This document shows positions 48,160-60,339 of a stretch of 64,000 nt of DNA, piece after piece. Source of the stretch: Loxodes magnus (Eukaryota > Ciliophora > Karyorelictea > Loxodida > Loxodidae); the NCBI GenBank assembly GCA_946699065.1, contig CAMPDV010000703.1, positions 124,001 through 188,000 on the forward strand. The letters run 5' to 3'. The notes under the pieces were generated by a model. That model was not told the origin of the DNA. It saw only the letters and a list, made by a program, of their open reading frames with translations, and ran no database searches. The position numbers and the translations under genes were made by a program. The stretch's first letter is position 1. The number at the start of each line of letters is the position of its first letter.

Positions 48160-51100
48160 AATTTTTATTATTATTATCCTTTATTAAATATTATGCTAAG
48201 AATTGTTTTACAATTACTAGCAAAAAGCATATTTATCAAAAAAATAAAATCTAAAATGAAATAAATAGCATTTCCAAAACATAAATAATACTAAATTAAA
48301 AAATTAAGAAAATTAAAAAGTAAAATTCTTCAACAAACAGATCAAACATAATATTTATTCTAGTAAAAAATTTTAATTTATTTAGAAATAAGATTAAATA
48401 AATTGAAAATGATGAATATTATTAATTAGTATAAAGATAGATAAAGTAACTGTTTAATTAAAACTTCATTACCACTGCATACATAATAAAAATCTAAATG
48501 ATTTAAATAATCAAAACTTCTTAATTCCTTAAGAATAAAAATCTTTCTTAGTTTTACTCTTTAATGATTCTTGACCTTTAATTTTTTAAATAGTTTAAAC
48601 TATAATAAATATTTATTAATTTTAGATAAGTTTAATAGATAACTATTATAAATTTTTAATTAAACGTATATTGCCTGGTGAACCAAAAATTAGCAATTTA
48701 GCATACTTTATAAAAAACCATATTAGATCTATTTTAATGAGATTTTCAACTTTAGAATAATGATAATATATTAATTTTAGTTATATTTGCTAGCTTTAGT
48801 TTTTATCTTAAAAATTTATAATTTTTTCTTTTTTTATTATTTTTCACTGTAATATAATCCTTTGAATTTAATATATCAATAATTTCTTTTTTAGTTATTA
48901 AAAAATATTATAGATTGACTATTTAAAAATGGAATTACTTTCCAAATATTTCTACTAGAAACCTTTAGAATGATAAAATTACTTTTTATATTGTCTTTAA
49001 GGCAAGTTTTCTTATTCGCCTTATGTAAAAAAGAGTATTTATGACTATAAAGAAAGACTAAACTTAATGGAATTTTTAAATATATTTAAATTTTTGTAAT
49101 TTAGCAAAAAAAGAATAGCCAAGTTATTAATAACTTAATTGGTATAATCTTCACTTTGATGCATTTTATTCTTAAGATTAAATATTTTTAATTATATTAA
49201 GTGTAGAGATCTTTTTTAAGTTAATTTACACAAAAATGAGAAATTAGCATTCTTATTAGTCAAAATTTTAGAAATTACAAAATTTATTGAAATGCTATCT
49301 ATCATCAACTGCTAATAAAAAGATATATTTAAAGTACCGTTCTAACTACAATTTTTACTCAATGGTGAACTTTAAAAGTTTCTTCATTCTTAAATTTCAT
49401 AGAAAATTCCTTAATAATGAAGCTATAAAAGAAATAAGTCATAAAACTAAGAAATTGAAATGTCATTCTTCCAATTGCTGAGTTATTACTTACTCTAAGT
49501 TCATTATTTAACTTTTTTATATTTAATTGAAAACTTCAAAAATACATTCAGAAAATTATTTTATTTTAATACATTGAAAATTATTTTTTATTTTTAAACC
49601 TTTAATTTAATATTTATTTAATAGTAACTAATATAGTAAAGTTTCTATTAATTCATTGCATGTAATAATAAAAATGATCAACTATAAGTTTTCAATTTAT
49701 ATTTTTGTATATTTTTGAAATAATTAAAAAATGCTTTTTATAATAAATATCAAAAAAATTTTTGATGATTTTGACATTTTTTAACCCCGTGTCCTTAAAT
49801 CTTTATTGCTTGAATTTTATTAAAAAAATTTTATCTTTTTTTCCAAAATTTAAGGGTTTTCCTAGTTCTTTTTATAATTAATTTTCATTCATATATATTC
49901 CTTTTTCCTATTGTCTTTTTAGGCCATTACATTAAAGCTTTTTATTTTCCTTATATTTTTTTCAAATTATATTATTTCTTTTATCAATTTTTTATTTATA
50001 ATTTTTTAAGGATAAATACTTATAGAATTTAACGTTATAGATTTTTCATCGAAAGCCCTAAATGAATTTTTCTTTCTTTTATTATTATAATTAAGATTTT
50101 CTATTTGCTTTCACCCATATATTTAGCTTCGACTGTAAAATAATAAGTTATTCCTTTTACAGCTTAACTATCTGGCCTATTTGTACATTTGCATATTCTC
50201 TTTCCTTAAAATAGATTTTAAATTGGTCTGTCTGGTTTTATTGCTAGTTTCGTGATTTATTTAAGTATCTTTTTTAGTTATAAATCTTGAGTCTGTTTCT
50301 TCCTATTTTGCAAGAATTTCATAATTATTTCTTATTTATCTACTGACAGATCTAGCTAATTTTTTCTTACTTGTGTTGAATAAATAGTTTCAGAAAGTTA
50401 TGATAAAATTTAAGAAAATAAAATTTGTATACAGGAAAGCTAAAGATTAACTTTTGAGGCACATGAGTTAGATGTCTAAATTCAATTTGAGAATTTAACT
50501 TTTTATCCTTGCCATTTTTAATCCTTTTATATAAAACGCTATTTCTTAAAGAAAAGCACTAATTTTAAATATTAAAATTTTAGAGAAAGTTAGTTCTTTA
50601 ATGATAATATAATGTTTATTTTAATTTAATATATATTTTAATTAATTTTTAAATAAATTTACTATATTGCAGTTTAATTTATTTTTACTTAAGTGTTTTA
50701 GTTATATATACAAATATTTTAATTACTCTCAACCTTAAATTATCTTTAATTTTCTTCTTTTCAGTTTGAGTTATTTTATATAATTATAGTCTAACTTTAT
50801 AATTCTTAATTAAATTTAAAATATTTACATCTAAATTTATTTATTATTTATATAATTTAACTGCTAATTTGTCCCCTTATTAATATATTTATTATCTTAT
50901 TTTTATTATTCTTTTTAATCTAATTTACATATTTTTTTACTATATATTAAATCTTTTTCTACTTTTAAAAAATTTTGATTATAAATAGCTTATTTAAATT
51001 TTTAATTTAATTTAATTAAACTGAAGTGAAGTGAAGTGAGATTTTTTGCTAAAAGGCGTTTCATGTCTATCTATATTTCGAAGAGCTTTTGTTTGGTTTG

Positions 51101-51900
51101 GTTTGCTTTTCTGTGGAATACTCTTAAAAACTGTTAATTTTTTAAACCTTCCGCTCGGGCGCAGAATGACCTGTACTCTCTCTTTTTTTTACGTTAATTT
51201 CCAGCAATTTTATAAAAATGCCGACTATATCTGTGATTCTAGCTTATAATGCAACCTCAAATATTCTAAAGTAGCAGCCATTACTCTATAAGATAGATAA
51301 GGTACTTGATCCAATGGACAGATAAAATACTAAAATCAGTTTTAAGTAAATTTTTCTTATTTTTTGACTGTAGATTAAAACAGCTTTGACTCATAATATA
51401 GTTTCACCATAACTTACTTTAGAATAATGCAATGAACACTATAGGAAGTCATATAAAATAATAATTACAATAAATTCCCTTAGGATATCATTATGAAATA
51501 TATAGCTGCGAAAATAGAAAATTAGGAGTGCAAGAGATTGCTATTTATGTAAGAAAGAATCAATTAAGTGTAATAGAAGTTTATTCTACAGCTATAAAAC
51601 TTAGAAACAAATGTATGTAATATTATTGGAAGTGGAAAAAGTTTCAGGCTAAAGGCAAATTTCTCAAACTCAATAAAAATATCGAAACAATTTTCTGTTA
51701 AGCAAAAAAAGATTATCAAGACTAAGTAAGAAACTAAATGAATTTTAAAAAGAAATCTAAGACTCATTTATTGAAATTGAGAAGCTTTTGTGTTAAAAAA
51801 CATAAACAAATTACAAGAAAAAAAGGAGTTCAGTAAGCAATAAATAGAGCTCATTTATAGAGATCCTTAATTTATCAAGTGCCCATCTTCACACTTATAA
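48160..51900. other. AT-rich stretch with no supported gene
   Basis: Standard-code ORFs at 49287 and 51046 show no protein family features. A short GAAGT tandem occurs near 51022-51040. From about 51540 the sequence becomes coding-like (Lys-rich helices) and may be the decayed upstream part of the LINE below. Confidence 0.4.
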
Positions 51901-51929
51901 AATTTTTAACTTTTCAAAATTTAAGAAAT

Positions 51930-52800
51930 TCAAGAAATTCAAGAAATTATTGAGTATATTCTAAACGGCAAGGCAGCTGACCAGATGAAATAAAGAGTAA
52001 ATTTATCAAGTGTGCTGGAGAAGAGATACAATTAATAATGCACTGTTTTATCAATAATATGTTAAACTCTAAAGAATTACATAAAATCTGAATACATCCA
52101 TCATTATCTCTATCTTAAAAAAAGGTAGTAAGAGTAGTTGAAAAAACTGAAGACCAATTTCGCTTATTAATACTATATTGAAGATCTTCTACAAGACTTT
52201 AACAGAAAGGATTTACAAAATTTTTTAGAACGTAACCTCATACTTCCTACTTAATTGGGATTCCTCAAAATGAAACAGCAGCATCTAAATATGATCATTG
52301 TAGCAGATTATTGACCTCTATTACAGAGGAGGAAAAGGCTCAACAAAGATGTTAGAGACTTTTATTTATGTCGAGAAGATGCTTGACAGCATTGAGAGAA
52401 GGACACTTTTTCAACATCTTAGGAGATTAAAACTACATCTGGGATTGATACTGGCGCTAGAGTCTTTCTACAATAACATTAATTCCTCTTTTCTCATAGA
52501 TTACAAGATTATCGCAGACTTCATTACAACAACGGAGTAATGCAAGGAAGACACATGGTCCTGTATTTTCACTCCTTTATTATGATATAGTAATCAGACA
52601 TTTGCAGAAAAAACACACAATTAGGCAACAATCTACATAATATAAGCTTCGTATGCAGAGCATGGGCAGATGACTTTATACTCCTTTCTTTTTCTGTTTA
52701 GAAGATGTAATAACTTATAGATTAATGCATCTGAATTTTTCGGTGGATTTTTCTATAAATAAACTCTAGTAAATGTGAATTATTCCAATTTGCTCAAAAA
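51930..52800 (+). pseudogene. Non-LTR (LINE) reverse transcriptase fragment, frameshifted
   Basis: Landmarks in order, in shifting frames: LNGKAADQMK (family form KNGKAAGPD, about 51970); FIKCAGEEIQL; KELHKI-[TGA]-I (52089-52091, normally the Trp of the P-x-x-W motif); IIISILKKGSK; N-[TGA]-RPISLINT (TGA 52148-52150, the NWRPISL motif); TERIYKI; DSIERRTLFQHLRRL; NNGVMQG; and the catalytic motif WADDFILLS (about 52665), followed by INSSKCELFQF. At least three frame changes make it non-functional. Endonuclease and RNase H were not seen. It shows that LINE machinery has existed in this genome and could mobilise the ORF-only elements. Confidence 0.8.
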
Positions 52801-53570
52801 ATAAAAACTAATAAATTGAATTGAATTTGAAACTGGAAGGTTAGTTGCTATAAACAATAATTTTGAGAAATAGGAAAAAGGATCTGGCAATCTTTAGCAT
52901 TGTAATAATATAAAAGGTAATGATTATAGTTGAGGAGCCTTGATAAAGAATAGACTTTGCTTTATAATAATTGATAATTAAAATATATTTGCTAGGGTTA
53001 GCTTAGCATCCTATGGTTCTTAAGGGAATGATGCAAAAGGTGATATGAGTCTCTCCAATGTCTTGCTAAAAAGAATTGAAATTGAATATTGATTTGCTTA
53101 GTTTGATTAGCTTAAAGCTGACTGAATGAGTTAATGTATTGAATGCATAAATAAATGGGAGATAGTATAAAGAAGAGTGTAAAGTGTATTTGGATATATT
53201 TAGAATATTAAAGACTTTTATGGTTGTATCATCATTGCTAAGAATTGAATAATTAGTATGTAAGAAATGAAGGTAATTAAAATAATGGAAGCTATATTCT
53301 AAAATATTAAGCTATTAAGGGACATGGAATACTTTTACTTAAGCAAACATTTTAGATAGTGCAAACAGATTAATAATTGATTTAGGTATAAATCTTAAGA
53401 GTCTTTAATTATTAAATAACTATATATATAAGTTTATGAAATTATAGATAGATATTTATACAATAGTAAGCAGCATGTTGCATGCTTTAACTTTATGTTC
53501 TACTCTAAATTAAATTTTGCAAAATCAGAAGAATAATAGCTATCTAGCAAGATTATATAATAATCAAACA
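52765..53570 (+). CDS. Unassigned gene candidate
   Basis: A single frame reads about 260 good residues: LINWIEFETGRLVAINNN, GNDYSWGALIKNRLCF, SLASYGSQGNDAKGD, then an alpha-helical C-terminal half (EYWFAQFDQLKADWMSQC). Glycine spacing in the N-terminal half is faintly like RCC1 repeats, but too little to assign. TGA is read as Trp several times. Start undecided; the frame overlaps the end of the LINE fragment. Confidence 0.4.
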
Positions 53571-55620
53571 TTTTAAGTTAAAATCTTTAAGATATTAGAG
53601 TAATAATATCTTAAAGTCAACAATTATACTTATAAGCAAGAATCTATAGAAACTAAAATGTTTTAAATGAAATCATTCAAACATTAAATAAGATTATTCT
53701 ATTCAAATTTACAACTTTACTAACACATTTTATCTTAGATTGCTTAATGAAATCTTAGTGCAATGGAATATATTAAAGTGGATATAAATGTTTTACTAAT
53801 TTTAATTAAATCTAAAACAGCTAAATCCTAAAAAATTGCTATGTAGTTCTATTCTATATTTGCATCTGTTATAATAGCTTTGATACCTTTAATATTTTTA
53901 TAAGATCTATCATAGATTATTTTAATGAAGCATAAGCTTTTAAATTATATTCAGAAGGTTTTTTAAGGAATACTTTATGAGTAAAAGTTTATTGAAATAA
54001 GCATTTAAAATAAATATTTAAAATGAGAAAGCTTTTATTCATATAAGTACTTTTAATAATTAAGCATACACTTAATTTTAAGTTTTTAAATCCCTTGAAA
54101 TAATTTATAATTATTCTTTTTCTTTATTACTTATATAGCATCTTAATAACTCTACTTTAATTATTTAAATTAGCTATTTCTATTCATTTGCGTAGTTATC
54201 TTTTATACTATTAGACTTTATACACTTGTATTATGAACTTTATATATCATCTTAAATGAACTCATGATTCAATTACCTATGTAAGTATAATTGCTCTAAG
54301 CTCTATAGTTAAATATACTTAATTTTGCTTATTTTATTGTCTATATCTTTAAATTCTTTATTCTTCATATTAAATCTATTAAATTCCTACTAGCTGCTAA
54401 TATTAATAAAGTGCTTCTATGCAAAATAAATAAAAGAATAAACCATTTAAAATTAAAAGATTTGAAGTATTTATGCTAATTAAATTTATGAAAACAGAAT
54501 TACCAATATTAATGTGATATCATTCTATTAATTAATAATCACTACCATTTGTAATACTCTAATCATGCAGTCCTTGTCTTCATATCCTTTTATTTTTCAA
54601 TTTATTATTTCATAGATTTTCGCTTTTAGAGTAACAACTTTCCATTATTTTTAGATTTAAGCTAACAAAATGATAGATATAGACTAGATTATCTTATACA
54701 ACTTTCTTAAAGAGAGAATTCTTCTTTGTATGTTCCACTAATTTTATTCGTATTGGATTTGAAAAATAAAGCTAAGGTAATTGTGATATGACTGAAATTA
54801 ATTAAATTCCTAAACTAAGTCTCTTCAGACACTTTTATTATTAGAATGTTTTTCATTTTTACTATTACAAACTTGATGATCATTGTTGTGAAATCTTCTA
54901 CTATCATAGTTGATTACTTGAATTTTCCATAATGCTCTGCCAATATTAATGATGCAAATCTATTTAAGTTTTATTCATAGAGTTTAAATGAATTTAGTCT
55001 TCAATTATTAATTTATTTTCCAGTATTCTGAGTTCCTCACATAATGTAAGCTTTAAAATTTGTATGAATTTAGCTAAATTAAATATCAATTTTGCTGGTA
55101 GATTATGCAAGATATTTAAATTTGTAAGTTGCAATTACTAAGCTATCTACAATGGGCAGATCTATTATACAATTTATGTTTATTGAGTATCTTGTTGTAG
55201 ATGAATTTGCTGATTCTTTTGTCCTCTATCTTAATCTATTATGGTTCTGATTTGTAAATTGAAATATTGGTTTGAAGTAGCTTGATTGTATTAATTGAGG
55301 AAGTATCTTTGATTATAAATATAATAAGTTTAAATAAGCAGTTCTTAAATATGAATGGATATAACTAGATGCTTATTATATTAAAAGCTTATTTAATCTT
55401 TACTATTTTAATAATTAGTTTCTTTGCTTATTTCTTTCTATTTATTACTAGTGCTAAGCATATTTATTTACTTCAATAGTTCAATCTACTTCTCTTTATT
55501 ATTCAATTCAACCTTTCTCTTTATATCTAATCTACCTTTTAACTTAAATAACATAGCTATATCTTAGTTCAAATTATTAACCTATTAATATGCTTAATAC
55601 CTAAATAACACAATATTATA
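53571..55620. other. AT-rich stretch without recognised gene
   Basis: No motif, element or repeat was recognised. Confidence 0.45.
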
Positions 55621-55627
55621 CAAACAA

Positions 55628-56010
55628 AAAGTAAGAATCAAGAATCAAGAGAAAAGATTAGAGAATGTGCCAACCTTTTCAACTGCTATATTGCTGTCTC
55701 CTATTTAAGAGTTTAGAAAATCTATTAACAGAAGATTTAGTTTCATATATCTAATCATAACAGATATAAACCAATCAAATCCAGAACCTACTATCGCCAG
55801 AGTTTAAGACTTTAAGATCAAAATATAACAGAAGACTTTCAATAAACTAATCTAGTCAAGTATCTAATGAGTAAATTTGATCTAATTAGTGTCTACAGTT
55901 GTTATCAAATGAACACCAAAGGTTTCTCATACGTAATTAATAAAATAATCAAAATTCCATCATTCATTTGATTTGATAAACTTATGTCTCTGTATAAATA
56001 ATAAATAGCT
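55628..56010 (+). CDS. Coding-like tract, frame ambiguous
   Basis: Two frames read well: one with SREKIRECANLFNCYIAV, one with EKRLENVPTFSTAILLSP and DINQSNPEPTIARVQDF. The second looks more natural. No motif. Included because composition differs from the flanks. Confidence 0.25.
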
Positions 56011-56639
56011 AAATAGCTTTGAATTTGATTTAAACTAAAGCTAATTAATAAGCCTTCATACCTTTAAACTAATTAGTAATTATACTATGAGACTATTTAA
56101 TTTCTAGTTGTTTGATTCTATTAAATTCATATTCATATATTCATTATATATGAAAATGAGTGACATAATCAACTTATAAGCTTAATCTTGAGATTTACCA
56201 TCACTTTATTACCTTTAAGTGTATCTCAGAATCAAACTTTGAAGACTTCTCTTTATTAAACTCAATCTTCTTCGAAAGAAGATACTCAGAGTGGAATAAT
56301 CGTAGACAAAGAATTGTTAAGACTTAAGATTACTCAACTCAAGTAAGTTTCTATCACTTAGTTACCTAATTTTCAACTACGATTAAGTAGTTGCTAGAAG
56401 TTTAAATAATATCAGTAGAAAGTATTATCACCTTTCGTTTTTATGTAATTGGTTAGCTGAAGAAAGAGTAGCATAGAACAAAGAATAGCTACAACTATTA
56501 TTCGCTAGAGATAAGAATTATACTTTAGCTTGTACAGATTTACAATCAATCTATTAAATATGCAGAGCCATTTTAATAATAAAAAAACCTTCAACTCGCA
56601 TATTTAGCTTAATATTACTATAAAATCCTCATCTTGCAG

Positions 56640-56960
56640 CTTCTCTCTGCAAAATTTAAAAAGATTAGACTAATTTAGAATCAAATAAAACTAAAGAAAC
56701 AATTTCCTAAAATAAGTAGAACAAAAGGCAAATTAAAAACAGTAGATGTAATAGCAGTAGCCTGAGTCATAAATGTAACTGCTAGATATCAAATAAAGAA
56801 TCCACATGCGATTACTACTTTGGAAGCGTCTACAAAAAAATGTTAATATTTTGCCTTTAATCTTGAGGTATACGAAGGAGATTAACATCAAGTTACTCAG
56901 TAAGAAAGAATTTCTTGATAATGTATTTTTAAAGAATTAAATTGGTAAGTTTCTATTTAA
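56640..56960 (+). CDS. Coding-like tract
   Basis: One frame gives QIKNPHAITTLEAS then FAFNLEVYEGDQHQVTQQ. The VYEGD stretch recalls the substrate-binding domain of Hsp70 but lacks its usual spacing. Treated as unassigned. Confidence 0.25.
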
Positions 56961-57119
56961 ATTTTGAATGATTATATAAATAAATAAACAAATGAAGGAA
57001 AAATTAAATGCTTCAGTAACATTTTCATAATTAATTTAATAATCTATCTGTGCTTCTTTATTATTTTCTTATTAATTTTAAGATTATTAAATTTAGATAT
57101 CTTAACTTATGATTTATTC

Positions 57120-57985
57120 TTAGTTTTTATATTCTTTTTCCTTTAGTTTGCTTTAATCTAATTTTATTTGCTATAAAGATTATAGAATTTCTTAAATATT
57201 AGGTATTTCTTTATAATTGTAACTTAAGCATTTCCTTAATAACTCTTCTAAATTTTTATTTTCTTTTATTTCATCTGAAAATTATGGAGTTTATCTCTAA
57301 TTTACTATCAAATTTCTTATTTATTCAGGTGTGCAATTTTAGAGTCATAGAAGAGATTCATTAAATATTTCTATAGCAATACAAGCTAATGATCAAATAT
57401 CGCTTTATTTATAAAGCTTAAATTAAAACTATTCAGGAGCCATTCACTGAACTGTTCCTCTACCTTGCTCTGTAAATTCAATTTTATCCTTTCTTGTTAA
57501 ACCTAAGTCAGCTATTTTAGGACTATCATTATCATTTAGAAGAATGCTATAAGATTTTAAATCTCTGTGTATTAAATTAGCATTATGAATGGCACTCACT
57601 CCTTCTGTAATTTATTATAAAAGTCTTAATTTCTTTTCAAATCTTTATTTTTTATCTTTAACCTCTTGAAAAAGTTTTTTACTTTATATGATATTGTATA
57701 AATTTCCTTTCTATTAGAAATTAGTAATGATACATAAAATAAGTTCTTATTCATGTTTTTCTACTACTACTCCTATAAGTCTAAGTACTCTTGTATCATT
57801 AACACTAAGAAGTGATTAACATTCTTGATAAAAGTCGATTAGAAATTATTGCTCATCAGTTCCTTTCTTTTGGATTATTACTTTTAAAGCATATTCTATA
57901 TTTTCTATTTCTATTTTATAGACAATAGCTTATCCTCCTCTTCCAATTACTTAAAGTTAGTTTAACACTTTATTATATAAAATAA
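57120..57985 (-). CDS. Protein kinase domain, 5' end missing or separated
   Basis: The minus strand carries an almost complete kinase domain of about 280 residues: glycine loop GRGGQAIVYK, YALKVI with the catalytic Lys, HRDLKSYSILL, DLG in place of DFG, GTVQ-[TGA]-MAPEQ (TGA 57444-57446 at the Trp of WMAPE) and KQSDI-[TGA]-SLA (57393-57395, Trp of SDIWS). The end, CLSYNYKEIPNIQEIL, is subdomain XI with the conserved Arg changed. HRDLKS is as in TKL-type kinases. No ATG precedes the domain: seven bases upstream lies the start of a plus-strand zinc-knuckle ORF. Either a 5' exon is missing or the gene was split by that insertion. Confidence 0.8.
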
Positions 57986-57991
57986 ATAAAA

Positions 57992-58830
57992 TGGCACCTA
58001 AGAAATAATAGACCTCTATTAACGAATACTTGAAAAAATAAGAATAACCTAATTTAATTGAAGAATAGCCTTAATAAGATAAAGATTAATAATCTAAGGA
58101 ATCCTTTGCATAATCAGTTCAGCAAAGGATATCAAATATCCAATATTACTTGAAAAAGCAAAGATAAAAAATAGAAAATTTAGAAAACTTAAAAATTAAT
58201 GGAATAATTAAACCTATAATTCCCATCCATAGATGAATCATTAAATAAAATCTAATCGTAAATAGTAATTAAATTGGAATAAATTGATAAATAATTTAAC
58301 GAAGTCCCTCAAATGTTCCAATTTCATTTTTCTTAAATTGAATATCAAATAAAGCAACTTTAAGAAAAACAAGAATAATAACAAGTAATAATTTAAAAAT
58401 TATAAGATTAATAAGATTAATAATCAAATATCCCAATGGAAATCGAATCGGAATTCTAATAATAAGAAATAAATAAGATCAATTATTATCGCAAAAAGAT
58501 TCGGTGCTATTTATGCTAGAAAAATCATTGCTGGAAAAAATGCTGGAAGAAACAAGAAATTGAAAAATTAACAAGTAATAAATATTAGACTAACTTTTCA
58601 GAATATGATCAACAAGAACAGGATAAGTATACAGAAAGAAATTCTACAACTCAAGAAACAAAGAGTTTTATAAAAATGGAAGAAGAAACTATAACGATAA
58701 TTAGTGGATGAGGGAGAGACAAGGATGGCGGACTAATGTAGTCCTACGCAGTCCTTTAGTTCAGGAAAGAGCAGGAACAAAAACAAGTGAACCCTGGAGC
58801 TCTTTTCTAAGACTATAAACTTAATTTTAT
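57992..58830 (+). CDS. Zinc-knuckle retroelement ORF, third type
   Basis: ATG 57992 after an A-rich leader, MAPKKQQTSINEYLKKQEQ. A coiled coil (IKLEQIDKQFNEVPQMFQF) follows one frame change in an A run near 58195, then RKKIRCYLCQKNHCWKKC (knuckle 58505-58543, CX2CX3HX4C) and an acidic tail with GWGRDKDGGLM (TGA as Trp). Same plan as the other ORF elements but unrelated in detail. The frame change may be a one-base indel or a programmed shift. No TSD was identified. Confidence 0.55.
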
Positions 58831-58836
58831 CCTTTT

Positions 58837-60333
58837 TTATTTTTTTTTATAAGGAATAAGATCTTTATATAACCATATTCTTATATAAGCTTAAGGTAAA
58901 GAATTAGCTCCATATTTCTCTAATAACTTCATCACATCTTCTAGAGTATATTTTTAACTTTAAATACCCTTTAATCTTAATTATGGTTGAATATTTACTT
59001 AGTTGATTTAATTATAATTAAAGTTTTACTACTATTAAAGTTAATATTTTCTATTATTCTATTAATTAATTTCTTATTCCTTTTTATTAATAATTTAGTT
59101 AAAAGCTGAAATTTTTAAATCACAATCTTTTAGTTTACCATTTAAATCATTTATTTAGTTTTTTAACTATGAAATGCTTTATTATTATTATAGTATCTAG
59201 TTTTCTTGATTCTGACTATTTTGTTAGTTTTTTTAAATTATTAAATTTAATTCATTTATTTGCTAGTTCAACTATTTAAACTAAGTCTCTTGAGACTAAT
59301 TTGTTTATTAGTTTTTTTAATATTATAAGATATATTATCTTAATTATTCTTCTTTAGATTTAAGATCAGATTTCATTTTTGTTTATTATGTCTCCACTTC
59401 TTTTAGCTATTAGGACAAACTTTATAATTATTAGTTTAATTAGTTATTATTATCTTCTGCTTAGTTTAACTATTTTTGTAATACTTATTTTTCTTAATTC
59501 TTAATTTAGTCAAAATCATTTATTTATTAAAGATATTACTTATTTTATGATTCTAAATTATTAATTTATGAATCTAAATTTTTATTTTTTCCTTTTAGTT
59601 CTTAAATTTCCTTGCTTTACTGTGAAAATTATTAAGATTATTAATCTTAATTTTCTTTTAATTATCTAATTAAATTCTAGTTTTGCTCTTCTAGTTGTAA
59701 TATCTTTTCTTACCTTTGATTAATAGATTTTTCTTAGTCTCTAATTTTTTAATTTAGATCATTTATTTATTAAGTTTAACTACTTATCTAACTAAGTACT
59801 TAGCTTAATTCACTATTTAGTTCTTAATTTTACTGTTTTAACTTATCTATTTAAGAATTTAAAATTTCACATTATACTTCTTAATTTACTAGAGAAATTT
59901 ACTAAAAAGGACTTTTAAATTATCGCGCTAAGTAATTTTATGGCTATTATTAGTTTATTATACGTTAGCTATTGATTATTTACTCAGCTTATTCCAAAAT
60001 CATTTAGCTATACTAAGAAAATGATTATTTTTATTTTTCTTAGTAATTAGAATTGTTAACTTAATTTTCCGTACTCGTTTGAGAGTTAAAAGATTATATG
60101 CTATCTAATTTAAATATGAGATCATACTACTTAAAAGCTTGATTATAAGCCTCTTCACTAATTCTTTAGTTGTCGAGTTATGTCTATTATAAAGTTTAGT
60201 TCGATGAATTTTAAACAATATGTTTTATGAAGTCTAGAAATTGCAAAGATTTCTCTTGAAGCGTGAGTATTTCTTGTCTTCCTTTTAAGATTATTTAATT
60301 CAGATATTGTAAATCATAATTGTTTTCATTCAT
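58837..60333 (-). CDS. Gln/Asn-rich coiled-coil protein
   Basis: ATG at 60333 (MNENNYDLQYLNQIILKGRQ) to TAA at 58837 is 1497 bases in one frame, 498 residues, needing TAA and TAG as Gln throughout and containing no TGA that I found. The N-terminal about 150 residues look globular (LQEKSLQFLDFIKHIVQ, EEAYNQAFKQYDLIFKL). A long heptad coiled coil follows (NDLNQKIRDQEKSINQ, then LESQNKQYLQQINDFDQIKN) and a short C-terminal module YTLEDVMKLLEKYGAN with IRIWLYKDLIPY. Probably a cytoskeletal or scaffold protein, by inference from coiled coil only. If TGA alone were a stop the frame would run on into low-quality sequence, so TAA is the likely terminator. Confidence 0.7.
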
Positions 60334-60339
60334 TTATTA

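Noticed and set aside
52900-53060. RCC1 repeats in the 52.8-kb coding tract
   Set aside because: Glycine spacing is only vaguely similar and no second repeat of the correct length follows.
56730-56900. Hsp70 substrate-binding-domain fragment
   Set aside because: Only the VYEGD-like piece fits; the preceding KKSQxFST region has wrong spacing and no ATPase-domain motifs occur nearby.
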